Shown one piece after another: positions 10,493 through 21,500 of a stretch of 64,000 bases of DNA. The position numbers and the translations under genes were made by a program. The DNA lies in NCBI GenBank assembly GCA_963556255.1, contig OY744609.1:24427634-24491633 (forward strand), in the 5' to 3' direction. The notes beneath the pieces were generated by a model. That model was not told the origin of the DNA and did no database searches. It saw only the letters and a program-made list of their open reading frames with translations. The stretch is from Allolobophora icterica (taxonomy: Eukaryota; Annelida; Clitellata; Crassiclitellata; Lumbricidae). Each line of letters begins with the position of its first letter. The first letter of the stretch is position 1.

Positions 10493-12964
10493 TCAGTCCA
10501 GATAGGCCTGTTTGAAAAGTTCGGTCTTTAAGTTTTTCTTAAAAGTGGCCAGAGTCATAGAGATCCTGATGTTGGTTGGTAGGTTGTTCCAGATTCGAGG
10601 GGCGGACGAGGTGAAAGATTTTGATGCAGTTGTAGTGCGACACCGATGAAGGACAAGGGTTCGGGTTCCAGATGACCGCATGTTTCTCGATGGCATGTGG
10701 TTGTGAAGAAGGTCGGAGAGATATGACGGAGTATGTGTTGTGATGCAGTTATAGGTGATAACGGAGATTTTGTAGATGATCCTTTCCTTGACGGGTAGCC
10801 AGTGGAGGGATTTGAGGAGTGGCTTGCTGCTGGCACGATATGGGGAGTTGCATACGACACGAGCAAGGTTGTTTTGGATGCGTTGTAGAGAGGTTAGATT
10901 TTTTGATGATGTCCCGTAGAGAAGGCTGTTGCAATAGTCAAGGCGAGAGTTGACTATCCCACAAGCGATGGTGTTTGCAAGGTTTTCTGTGAGAAAAGGT
11001 CGGATGTGCCTGAGAGCCCGGGTATGAAAGTTGGTGGAGCGGATGATTTCAGAAACTTGGAGATCCATTGACATTGTCGAGTCAAGTTTCACGCCGAGAA
11101 TTTTTACACTGGTTGACGTGTTTATTGCTGTGTTTGAGAAAGTCGGATTCAGAGGATGATGTTTGGCAATTTGTGGTCTGGTTCCAAAAACTATGGCTTC
11201 TGTCTTGGAAGGGTTTAGAAGGAGACCATTTTCCAGGAACCAACGGTTTACGGCATCTGCACAGCGAGTGATGTTGTCACAGCTATTGTCCCCAGGTGTG
11301 AGGGAGGCATAGAGTTGCGTGTCATCAGCATATTGGTGGTGTTGGATCCCGAAAGATTGGATGAGAGAACTAACTGGTGAGATGAACATGGAGAAAAGAA
11401 AAGGACCAAGAACACTACCCTGTGGAACTCCGGTGGTGGAGGGCAAAGTTTCAGATTTGGCAGAGTCTAGGGCGATGAAGAAGTGCCTCCCTTCAAGATA
11501 GGATGCCAGCCAGTTTAAAGCGGTGCCGGTAACGCCAAAAGCTTCTTGTGCACGGGCGACCAGCAGCCTGTGGTCCATAGCATCGAAAGCGGCCGAGATA
11601 TCAAGTGAGAAAAGAAAGGTTGCCGAGCCGTTGTCAACGTTCGAGAGTATGTCATTTGTAACTTTCAGGAGGGTTGTCTCAGTAGAATGACCAGGTCTGA
11701 AACCAGATTGAAAAGGGTTGAAATTGGGACAGCTGGTGATATGTGGGAATAGTCTGGCGAGTGCGAGTTTTTCTAGGATCTTGGAGATGGTGTTGAGGTT
11801 TGATATCGGCCGTAGGTTTGACAGATCTGAAGGATCAAGACCATCTTTTTTTAGCAGTGCGGTGACTTGGGCGGATTTGAAGTTTGTCGGGAAACGGCCT
11901 GATTGGAAAGAGAGGTTGGCAAGGTGAGCAATAAGCGGAGCGAAAAGATCTGGGCAGGATTTAAGAATCTTAGTGGGTAGGTAGTCAAGTGGTGATGTTT
12001 TGGGCTTAAGGTTGAGTATTAGCCTTGAGACCTCATCGATGGTTACCAGGGAGAAGTCTGACATGAGCTGTGGTGTTGATGGAAGGAGAAAGGAAATGTC
12101 GATGTGAAGTAGAGGTTTAAGACGATCCAGGATTGTGTGTTTTATTTTTTTTAGTTTGTCATTAAAGAATGCAGCTATTTCGTTACAGCGGTCTTTGGCA
12201 TTAGATGTATCATTTACAATCGGTGATTTCTTTTTATGATGGAGCAGTTCTTTAGCGATTTGCCAGGTTTTCTTAGAGTCACCATTGGCCTCAGTTATTC
12301 GGTCCTGGTAGTATTCTCGCTTGGACTTCCGGATTTCGCTGTTTGCTGTGCGGCATGCTGCTCGGTAGGATATTCGATCCGATTCAGCTCCCGTCCGTCT
12401 AAAGCGGCGTTCAAGTCTTCGGCGGTCCTGTTTGGCCTCATTTGCTGTTGGTGATAGTCTTGTCGGATGTTTTCCCAAACGGTTGGCAAATTTTCGTATA
12501 GGAGCGTGGACGTTGAGAACAGCAGTTATGTCGGATTGGAGCTGGGCTGCGAAAGTATCAAGATCGTCGGAGGGGGTGGAGAAACATGAAGTACTTTGGA
12601 GGCTTTGACGAAACATGGTTAGATCAAGTTTATTAGTGTTTCTGGCAGATGACCATATCATGTTTGGTTTATTGATTTTATGTTGAAAAGTTGCTGTGAT
12701 GAGACAGTGATCGGAGATGCCAGGATCAGTTACCTTGATGTCCTTGATTGAGGTATCATCTTCTTGTTGGATTAGTAGGTCGAGTAGGTTTTCCGTCGAC
12801 GTACCCATTCGGGTTGGAGTACGAACGCGTTGGGCCATATTGTAGGAGAAAAGTATGTTGGAGAGTCGTTGGTCAATCGTGGATGGTGAGTTTCCAGGGC
12901 AGTTGAAGTCTCCGCAGATAAGAGGGTGTCCGGGTGTGGTTGAGAGCTCATCAAGAAGATGCAC
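10493..12964 (-). CDS. LINE ORF2: partial AP-endonuclease plus reverse transcriptase
   Basis: The 823-codon frame has no internal stop. The N-terminal part is the end of an apurinic-type endonuclease: LICGDFNCPG (D-x-N motif), then GISDHCLI (S-D-H catalytic motif). The reverse transcriptase follows: LRPISNLNTISKILEK, FQSGFRPGHSTETTLLK, SLDISAAFDAMDH (first catalytic Asp), GVPQGSVLGPFLF, and HHQYADDTQLYASL (YADD active site). The C-terminal part has SRLDYCNSLLYG and HWLPVKERI, conserved in CR1/L2 relatives. The first part of the endonuclease and any ORF1 are missing, so it is not autonomous. The open RT suggests recent insertion. The annotated start is simply the first ATG in the truncated frame. 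Confidence 0.92.
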   Translation of the reverse strand: MHLLDELSTTPGHPLICGDFNCPGNSPSTIDQRLSNILFSYNMAQRVRTPTRMGTSTENLLDLLIQQEDDTSIKDIKVTDPGISDHCLITATFQHKINKPNMIWSSARNTNKLDLTMFRQSLQSTSCFSTPSDDLDTFAAQLQSDITAVLNVHAPIRKFANRLGKHPTRLSPTANEAKQDRRRLERRFRRTGAESDRISYRAACRTANSEIRKSKREYYQDRITEANGDSKKTWQIAKELLHHKKKSPIVNDTSNAKDRCNEIAAFFNDKLKKIKHTILDRLKPLLHIDISFLLPSTPQLMSDFSLVTIDEVSRLILNLKPKTSPLDYLPTKILKSCPDLFAPLIAHLANLSFQSGRFPTNFKSAQVTALLKKDGLDPSDLSNLRPISNLNTISKILEKLALARLFPHITSCPNFNPFQSGFRPGHSTETTLLKVTNDILSNVDNGSATFLFSLDISAAFDAMDHRLLVARAQEAFGVTGTALNWLASYLEGRHFFIALDSAKSETLPSTTGVPQGSVLGPFLFSMFISPVSSLIQSFGIQHHQYADDTQLYASLTPGDNSCDNITRCADAVNRWFLENGLLLNPSKTEAIVFGTRPQIAKHHPLNPTFSNTAINTSTSVKILGVKLDSTMSMDLQVSEIIRSTNFHTRALRHIRPFLTENLANTIACGIVNSRLDYCNSLLYGTSSKNLTSLQRIQNNLARVVCNSPYRASSKPLLKSLHWLPVKERIIYKISVITYNCITTHTPSYLSDLLHNHMPSRNMRSSGTRTLVLHRCRTTTASKSFTSSAPRIWNNLPTNIRISMTLATFKKNLKTELFKQAYLD

Positions 12965-13039
12965 AAATCAGAGCACGCTGCACACTCCGTTACATACGTT
13001 AGCGTAGACACAGTATAAATAATTATGTAATTAGTAGAG

Positions 13040-14362
13040 CAGAGTTTTTCAAACTGTGGTCCGCAGACCACTGGGGGTCCGCGAAGGATCTGGCGGGGGT
13101 CCGCGAGACCTTTCTGAAAATATTCATCACCAATTAGGCCTAAAACTGCATGGTTTTAGCCTTAACAGCTAGCCTGTATTTTCAAATTCATACACTAGGC
13201 CTACTTATTTTATTTTCACTTGCAATTAATGCCTTTGTAACACTGTGTAATCCCATCGCGCCTGTTTCGACGGGAATATTTCAATTAACGCATATTTGAT
13301 TTGATTGATTTGATTATAGTATGCCTGTAACTGTATGATCCATACGAGGCCGGTTGGGTATTTAGTTATTCTTGGCGTACTACATGACGTAAACTAGATG
13401 TACGGTCACGTTACAGTTCTAGTCTAATAAAACGTTTGTGTTTTAATAAAATTTAATATATAATTTTTGCTATTCGACTGTTAATCAATTGTGCACCCAA
13501 GGTAAGCGCGATGTATTTGTTGGTCTGCTTCCTGATTGTGTCAAATCTGGACTTCTAGAAATTTATGGAATTCGCCTGATTTATTAATATTATCATTAAA
13601 GCAGTTTCGCGCCCCTTCAAGATTGCCTACTCAGAAGCACTCCCAGACCAACCACGGTCGTACAACACAGTTCTGAGGACAGTAGGAAACAAGGTTAAAT
13701 GAACAGTCAGTATTTGGCGGAGCGTGGTAAGGAGCCCATTCAGGTCATCGGGGCAGCTACAGGAAGGCACGGCGCTGCCGTATGGCTGTCCGTGCGCGGG
13801 GAACGATAAGTTTAGCTTGCGCAGCTGAGCGGAGAACGCAACGACGCTCAGGACATGAAGTGGGACAGCGCAGAGCTTCCGCTGGAATGGAGGAGCCAAG
13901 CCCTCAAAGCACCGCCGGACAAGACAGAGATTCGGTAAGTGATGCGCTGTGGGTAGGGGAGCCAGTGTAGGACATCCCTTATATACGCAGACACTCTGTC
14001 AAACTTTGGGATGCGGCCTACTAGGCGGGCAGCAGAACGCAGGATTCTTTTCAGCTTGTGCAAAGCAGGCACATTCCTCCCACACTGACATTACTGGGTT
14101 TTGCTGAAACCAATGTTACTGATTTCTTTAAAAATGACTGTATTCCATAATTATTACAGGAAGTTATAATAACAATTTATTCAGTGTTACTTTTTATATT
14201 ATAATAGTCCTCAGCGTCATAAGCAAGCTTGTACTGTGAAAGTAGTCTGCCTGTTATTTTGATTAAATTTTAAGTGAAATTTTACTTTTTAAATACTGGG
14301 GTCCGCGAGCTATGCCTAGAAAAAAATAGGGGTCCCTGGTCCAAAAAGTTTGAAAACCTCTG
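13040..14362. mobile_element. hAT-like non-autonomous element with nested LINE
   Basis: Termini CAGAGTTTTTCAAACTGTGG and the reverse complement CAGAGGTTTTCAAACTTTTT form a long imperfect inverted repeat. Subterminal GGGGGTCCGCGA-type motifs occur at both ends. Flanks TAGTAGAG and GTGTAGAG match at 6 of 8 positions, fitting an aged 8-bp duplication. A CR1/L2 LINE piece (about 13620-14080) interrupts the interior. No transposase was seen. Confidence 0.75.
13627..14075 (-). pseudogene. CR1/L2-type LINE C-terminal fragment, frameshifted
   Basis: In two minus-strand frames the piece reads RILRSAARLVGRIPKFDRVS and DVLHWLPYPQRITYRISVL, the conserved post-RT region of CR1/L2 LINEs. It ends in a 3' UTR with TGGGAGTGCTTCTGAG, like other LINE tails here (for example 26090-26130 and 58933-58955). 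Frameshifted and truncated at both ends, nested inside the hAT-like element. Confidence 0.8.
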
Positions 14363-14922
<560 letters not shown>

Positions 14923-15990
14923 GCAATGGTGCTCCAATTACTCTACATCACATCCGGACGGGAGCTATCTCACAGACAGTCATTTTGGGACAGACCTGTT
15001 ATCCAAAAGACAGTAACCGAGCTTGCTCAGTTTCACACCAGCGCCTACCATCAAGCACGACTTAGAGCAGTCTCCGCACCACACGCGGGTGACTGGCTGT
15101 TTGCGTTGCCCATCAGCAGTGCGGCCTCAGATTGGATGACGAGGCAGTCCGAATAGCTGTCGGCCTTCGCCTTGGCACGGCCATATGCCATCCACATGAC
15201 TGCCCGTGCGGCACTCTGGTGACCGCCGATGGTTCGCATGGCCTGTCATGCCGTCTCGGCCCTGGCCGACACGCCCGACATGCGGTCTTGAATGACCTTA
15301 TCTGCAGAAGCCTCGTTCAGGCGGGCATTCCGGCAGTTAAGGAACCCCCTGGCCTTTCCAGGTCGGACGGCAAACGACCAGATGGCCTTACATTAATACC
15401 TTGGCGCTCGGGTCGATGTTTGACCTGGGACCAGGCACGTAACTAGCCTTTTTCGTTTGGGGGGGGGGGCTTAAGCCTTGAACATGGCAACATTTATACA
15501 GTGTTCATACGAATTTTAGCCGTAAGCATACAACGGCTTGACTTGTTTGGGGGGGGCTTCAACTTCGTTTGGGGGGGCTTAAGCCCCCCAAGCCCAACGC
15601 TAGATACGTCCCTGCCTGGGACGTCACAGTGGCAGACACAGTAGCCCCTTCTTATCTGCCTACAACCTCCACTCGGGCGGGAGGTGCAGCGGAACTGGCT
15701 GAGTCCAGAAAAAACGCTAAATACACTGAATTGATGCAATTCTACCATTTTGTTCCATTGGCTTTTGAAACCATGGGACCAGCTAACGCCGCTGGACAGG
15801 CATTCCTCTCTGACCTTGGACGTCTCCTAAGCCAAATCTCGGGAGACCCAAGGGAAACCAGCTATCTCTTTCAGCGCCTGTCCGTTGTAATTCAACGTTT
15901 CAACGCAGTCGCCTTCCACAGCACTTTTGTTCTCCCGGATCTTGACCAGGACGGCCACTCCAGAGTCAACACTATTAATTAGTATCTTGC
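14923..15990 (+). mobile_element. LINE 3' fragment with restriction-like endonuclease, split by a MITE
   Basis: The translated pieces carry a C-x-C...H...C zinc knuckle ([17 protein letters not shown]), then [11 protein letters not shown] and the following WD/VTV strand, the pattern of the PD-(D/E)xK-like endonuclease at the C-terminus of R2/R4-type LINEs. The frame continues after the nested MITE through GGAAELAESRKNAKY, AFLSDLGRLLSQISGD and YLFQRLSVVIQRFNAV. A frameshift near 15118 separates the first piece (FHTSAYHQARLRAV) from the rest. The RT domain is absent (5' truncation). A 183-bp MITE (15432-15614) cuts the coding sequence between WD and VTV. An (AAT)n stretch at about 16020-16040 may be its tail or that of the adjacent SINE. 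Confidence 0.82.
15432..15614. mobile_element. hAT-like MITE (183 bp) inside the LINE endonuclease
   Basis: Termini CAGGCACGTAACTAGC and GCTAGATACGTCCCTG are inverted repeats, with inner GGGGGGCTTAAGCC motifs. Perfect 8-bp duplication CCTGGGAC at 15424-15431 and 15615-15622. Confidence 0.95.
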
Positions 15991-16034
15991 ACCTGAGGGA
16001 TCATAAATACCTCGGGTAAAATAATAATAATAAT

Positions 16035-16362
16035 AATAATCTTTTCTTTAATTAAGCGCCTACAAACGCACTGCGCTGTACATTGAACATACATGTAGTA
16101 GAAACGGCAGCCACGCAGGGCGCCTTACATACATGTATTAAGTAGAAGCACACATGATAACAGTTTTACAGGAGTCGAATATGACTGCTTATGCGGCAGC
16201 CACCTACGGCGCCAAATCACGGTCTACTATTCATTTAACCACCGCCGCCGCCTAGCGAGTGGAAAGGAGAATTAACTTAAATTTGCGGATGTCTACCGGG
16301 TTCGATCTTGCAACCTTCAGCTCTTCACGCCAGTGTGTTATCCAATACTCTGAGTCCATTTC
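16035..16362 (-). mobile_element. tRNA-Arg-derived SINE, copy 1
   Basis: Reverse complement: a tRNA-like head with TTGGATAACACACTGGC (A-box region) and AGATCGAACCC (B box), a body with CCACTCGCTAGGCGGCGGCG and AAGGCGCCCTGCGTGGCTGC, and a 3' end TACAGCGCAGTGCG...AAGAAAAGATT followed by (ATT)n. Aligns over its whole length with the plus-strand copy at 17170-17496. Confidence 0.85.
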
Positions 16363-17169
16363 CGTCCAGCATGCTGTACTGCTCGCGAGCGTCTAACCTC
16401 GAGGACCGCCCGATCTCAACTATCTTCTCTCGCCAGCTATCTCTTTCTTCTATCTCCGGCCCAGGCTATCTCTCCTCCTCCCTAGTCAATTCCTCCTCTC
16501 TCCAGTCTAGGCTATCAGAGCTAGCTCAAACTACTAGACAATCTATCCCAAGCGCTGGTATAGATTTTCATCTCCTTAAAAGTTATATCTGGCTATCTCC
16601 TCTGGCTAGGATTAGCCTACCTGTGCTGTTACTGGCCTCCCGTCAGCACACTGCAGCTTCCTCTCGTAGGCTGCGTTTACCTCAGCTTCTAGCTCCTGGC
16701 CAGCAAATGTCCGGAGCAACTAAACTTAGAACATGTCCGTCTTAGCTGCTTGGTTACCCTCTTCCATGTGTCTCTGTACGTCTCCATATCTGTCTAAGTG
16801 AATGTGTCTGTCTGTGTGTTCCTGCTGTCCTCTGTACGTCCTTGTCTGCCTTTATCCCTGTTTGCTAGTTCTGAAGGCTACTTTCAGACTGTGGGTCAAT
16901 CGGTCACTTGGCTGATATACTTTCTGCCTTGCATTGGTCTGCATTAAGCCCAATATATCTAACTAGTTAGCTTTACTCATGTAGCAGCAATCTAGCTCTC
17001 TAATATAAACATGATAGCTTGAAAAGTTCGCTTTCATTCATTAGTGAAGCGCTGCACAAGAAAGGGCAACTGCTGAGATTCGCAGACGAGAGAGAGAGGG
17101 CGGGATAATTAAGCGAACCAACGTAGATTTGTCGGAAGTTCGTTTCCAAGAGCTGACGCAGCAGAGGCC
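16363..17169. other. Unassigned sequence between two inverted SINE copies
   Basis: A pyrimidine-rich stretch (about 16400-16720) has an open frame with no recognisable family. The rest (16740-17000) is rich in TGTCTG/TCTGT motifs. Nothing supports a gene. Confidence 0.35.
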
Positions 17170-17492
17170 CGTAGAGTAGGCCTAATGGATAACACACTGG
17201 CATGAAGAGCAGTAGGTACCAAGATCGAATCCCGAAGACCCGTAAGGTTTATTCAGCCTTCCACTCGCTAGTTGGCGGCGGTGGTTAAATGAAAAGTAGG
17301 CCGTGATTGGCGTCCTGTTTGCTGCCATATAAACAGTTATATTCGACTCCTGTAAAACTGGTCATCATGTGCTTCTACTGTATAAGCTTACATGTATGTA
17401 AGGCGCCCTGCGTGGCTGCCGTTTCTACTATATGTAGGCCTATGTTTACTGTACAGCGCAGTGCGGTTAGCAGGCGCCTAAATAGAGAAAAG

Positions 17493-17496
<4 letters not shown>
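17170..17496 (+). mobile_element. tRNA-Arg-derived SINE, copy 2
   Basis: The head AGGCCTAATGGATAACAC resembles the A-box region of tRNA-Arg (GGCCTAATGGATAAG), with B box AGATCGAATCCCG 50 bp later. The tRNA-unrelated body and 3' end match copy 1. It ends in AAGATT followed by a (TA)n array (17495-17536). Confidence 0.88.

Positions 17497-17536
<40 letters not shown>
17495..17536. repeat. (TA)n microsatellite
   Basis: About 21 TA units directly following the SINE 3' end. Confidence 0.95.
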
Positions 17537-17540
<4 letters not shown>

Positions 17541-17707
17541 CTGCAACAGTAAGAAGCATCTGTTGAAGTAGCCTATAGTAGCCTAGAGGGCTATAGCTAG
17601 GAGACAAGGGGCCGAGGTATAGAGAGAGGACGTCAGATGATCGAGGAAGTAGATCGGGGTGGTAGGAAAGTGCACTAATAGAATACTCATTAAAGTGTCA
17701 AGAATGC
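17537..17707. other. Unassigned flank left of the LTR element
   Basis: No feature seen. The last five bases (AATGC, 17703-17707) are one half of the LTR element's target duplication. Confidence 0.5.
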
Positions 17708-18183
17708 TGTGAACTGAGTTTTGTGTACAGTCTTGCAGTGCGAGATATTGGCGTATATATTTAGTGCGCTTACTTTAGTTTCACGTGTATATGTATATAT
17801 GATAGATGTATAACGTTTAGTCTTAGTGACACGCGTGGCCGGCCGATATCGGCAGCGGCGCGCTATATGTATATTATTAGAGTTCGCTTATGCGCACAGA
17901 AGACAGGTGTGTCAAGAGGCGCGAAGAATTATGCTGACTAGAGAAGTTTGAATTCGATGTTCGCTGTAGTAGTGTTACTGACTAGTTGAGTTGTAATCGA
18001 ATTGAGTTCTGTCTGTTTGTTTCTTATTAAACTAAAAGATATTAAACTGTGTTGGTGATTCGTACGAGCAAAAGCTACTTATACGTAGAATTAGTGTTCA
18101 AAAGGTGAACGTTAAATAGGCGTTAAGTACAAGAGAACAAGGATTTAGCAAGAAGGATTGTCAACGGAAGGATTGGGTTGACA
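17708..18183 (+). repeat. 5' LTR
   Basis: 476 bp, TG...CA ends, preceded by AATGC. The sequence after it, TTATTGGTGGCAGCGGCGGG, is where a tRNA primer-binding site should be; the primer tRNA was not identified. Confidence 0.95.
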
Positions 18184-18205
18184 TTATTGGTGGCAGCGGC
18201 GGGAT

Positions 18206-18336
18206 GGATAAGAACTCACGGTGGATAAGAACTCACGGTGGATAAGAACTCACGGTGGATAAGAACTCACGGTGGATAAATACTCACGGTGGATAAATAC
18301 TCACGGTGGATATAAACTCACGGTGGATTAAAATTC
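18206..18336 (+). repeat. 17-bp tandem repeat in the LTR element leader
   Basis: About eight units of GATAAGAACTCACGGTG and variants (GATAAATACTCACGGTG, GATATAAACTCACGGTG), between the presumed primer-binding site and the gag ATG. Untranslated leader; function unknown. Confidence 0.9.
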
Positions 18337-18595
18337 ACGTTATCACCTCCTTCGGCGGATAGAAGAATCTACGACGGTGATAAAAGAATTTACAACGGTG
18401 TTAGAAGAATCTACGCGTTGTTGCTGTGTGACGTGTCTTCGATATCAACGACGGTGGAACACGAGAAAACGGTATAAAAAATTTCGTTGTTTTTCACGAA
18501 CAAATACAAAAGAAATCCCGTTTGTTTATCGATTCACACAACAAGAAAAACCGTGACTTCTTTGAAAAGAGAAATCACCAAAGTAAACAAGTAAG

Positions 18596-21500
18596 ATGGA
18601 GAAATTAAGTGCTGAAAGACAAGCAGATATTAAGAAGATGTCTACGGAAAGGCTAAAACAGCGTTTGTTGAAAGCCGGTTTTAAAGAAGAACATTTAGAA
18701 GGTATGTCACGTGGTGACATGATACAGGAACTCGCCGAAGTGTGGGTGAAAGAAGAAGTCGAAGAAGAAGGTGCCGTTGGCGGTGCCGTAGAAAAGGCTA
18801 TTGAAAAACCTCCTGCGCCTATGTCTATGGAGATGTTGATGCAGTGGATGATGATGACTAGGCAGGAAGAGAAGGATAGAGAGGAGAAACGTAGACAAGA
18901 AGAGAAAGAAAGAGAAGATAAACGGAGACAAGAAGAGAAAGAAAGAGAGGATAGACGAAGACAGGAAGAGAAAGAGCTGAGACAAGAAGCAGAACGTGTA
19001 AGACAAGACGAATTGCGCTTGCAGAGAGAGAAAGAAGAGAAAGCGGAACTTGCAAGGCAAGAGGAATTGCGTCTGCAAAGAGAGAGAGAAGATAAAGCAG
19101 AACAAGTGCGTAAGGCAGAACTTGAATTGCAAAAGAATCAGTTTGAGATTCAGTTAGAACAGTTGAAAAGAGATAGGGAAGATGCTGAAAGAAGAAGATT
19201 GGAGCAGATGATTGAATTTGAAAAAGCTAGAAAAAGTGATGAAGAGGTACGTCAGCAACAGATTGAAGCAAAGAGAATGCGTGAAGAAGAAAAAGAAAAA
19301 GCGCGAACGTTAGAGTTAGAACGCGCAGAACAGATAAGACAAGAAGAACTCAAATTTCAGAAAGAAAGTTTGGAAAAGGCAGAGGCAGAAAGACAAGAAC
19401 GTCTGAAACTGGAGAAATCAAAATTGACATTGAAAGAAACGCAAATGAGAGAAGAACGGGAAGCTGAAAGAAGGAAACAGCAAGAAAGTGAAACTTTGGT
19501 GTCAAAAATTAAGAAAATAGGTGATGCAATGAAGCATGTATTGCCTCAAATGCCAACTGATATGATGGAGGTGCCATTATATTTTGAAACAGTCGAGAAC
19601 GCGTTTCGTAGCTTTGCTGTGGAGAAGCCGTTTTGGGTTAAATTATTACTACCATTGATGACGCCGAAAGCTCGAACTGTTCTGAATAGATTGTCATTCG
19701 ATGATCTAGACAATTACGATAAAGTCAAGCAGCACTTATTAAAAGAATTTAAATTGACCTCGAGAGAATACAGAGCCAGATTTGTGGATGCTAAGAAGAC
19801 AACAGAAGAGACTTATACGATGTTTACGGCAAGACTGAAGAACTTGCTAAACTATTACGTGAGAAGTCGAAATGTGAACAAAGAGTACGATACGCTCTTT
19901 GATTTGCTGGTAGCGGATAAGCTAAAAGAATGTTTACCGCCAGGTCCACTACAGTTTGTATTGTCGAAGGAAGGAACTGACTGTCTTCAAGCTAGTGCAG
20001 TGGCAGACCTAGCAGACATTCATGTAAACAATCGAATTGGGTTTGCGATCCCAAATATAAACAGTTATCCTTCTCAACGTTCCGTAAACCAAAGCCAGAG
20101 TGGAAAGTGGAGAAGTAGTCCAGGAACAGGAGATCAGTTCAAAGGTAAAGAAGTCAAGGCTAGTGTCCCTGTACCCAATGAGACCAGAGAAGTGACGTTT
20201 GGTCGTCAGGGATTTAACAAATCGTCAGCGCCGTTCGCCAAGAGGGAAGGCAACACATCGTTTACGCAGTATAAGAAATATGAAGGAAATGAACAACGAG
20301 GTATTTCACAACCATACCATACAGTTGTGAAGCGTTGTCACAACTGTGGTTCAGACAAACATTTGGTTAAATTTTGTCGAGTTCCAGTGGCAGCAGCTAG
20401 TTCTAGCAGAAATCAAGAACACACAAGGGTGAATTTGATTCAAGTGGTTATTGATACAGATAATCAAACCGCGAGTCAAGAAAACCAAAAGACTGAAGTA
20501 AAGTCGGTAATGAAATGTGGTATTCAAAAAGAAATTCTATTGGATGCTGGAATTCAGAGAGAAGTCATAGGAAAAGATGACAGTCGAATATTGAAGAAAT
20601 CGTTCTTGCAATATGTCGAGGTCGAAATTCGTGCAGTAGACGGTAAAGAGCCAGTGAAAGTCAAAGCACTGAGCGACTCGGGTGCAGAAATTCCGGTGAT
20701 TAGTGAAGAATTACTGGAAGGCATGAAGGTGGAACAAATTGGAAAAGTGAATTTGCAGTGTGTGGCAGGAGATGCCATTCCTGCGAAGTTAGTGAAAGTC
20801 GATGTTAGACTGTGTGATAGTGACGTGGAAGAAGAGGGATTTCCGCGTAAAATCCAGTGTTCACTTACACCTTATGTCACCTTGATGTGTGCTAGTATTG
20901 CAAAGATGGGCAGTACAGAAAGATTCTTGTTGCTTCCAGAGATAATTGCCGAATTAAAAGCCGTACCACAGATGAAAGTTAAAACGATAGAAGGAGATGT
21001 GAGTGTACGAGCAAATGTAATGACGAGAGCGCAGAGTCGGAAACAGGAAATGGTAGATGTTGATGAGAAGAGTGAAACTGAAAGTTCAAGTGATGAGGAA
21101 AACGAAAGTAATGAGCAACGAAGCTTATCGCGAGATGGTGTAACATCAGAGATAAACGAGCAAGAGATGGCTGCATGCGAGAATGGCACATTAAATGAAA
21201 CGGAAGAAGACAATGAATGTGATGTGGGGATAGGAGACTTGTATAGAGATGAAGAAATGGATGAAGAACAAAAGGTGCAGATTGCCGATTCGAAGAAGTT
21301 CGAAGAGCAACAGAGAAAGGATGAATCGTTGAAGCCGTGGTGGAAGTTAGCACAAGAGAAAGAATCTGAATTCTGTGTGATCAACGGTTTATTGCATAAG
21401 AAATATCAGATATTAGACCAGATAATATATCAACTAGTGTTACGAAAAGAGAGACGAATTAAAGTGATGGAATTGGCGCATGAATCGGTATTTGGAGGAC

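Larger units (their letters stand above)
10361..12970 (-). mobile_element. 5'-truncated CR1/L2-type LINE
   Basis: Non-LTR element on the minus strand with an 823-codon open frame, an 80-bp 3' UTR and an (ATT)n tail. It is truncated inside the endonuclease domain near 12970. Its 3' UTR (from about 10413 to 10490, reverse complement CAGTGCTTCTGAATCGTTGC...) is shared with the SINE at 62955-63130. The tail lies about 180 bp from the CHMP4 ATG, so the insertion sits in or next to that promoter. Confidence 0.9.

Noticed and set aside
16308..16745. 145-codon open frame on plus
   Set aside because: Begins inside the SINE head and runs through pyrimidine-rich sequence with no family resemblance.
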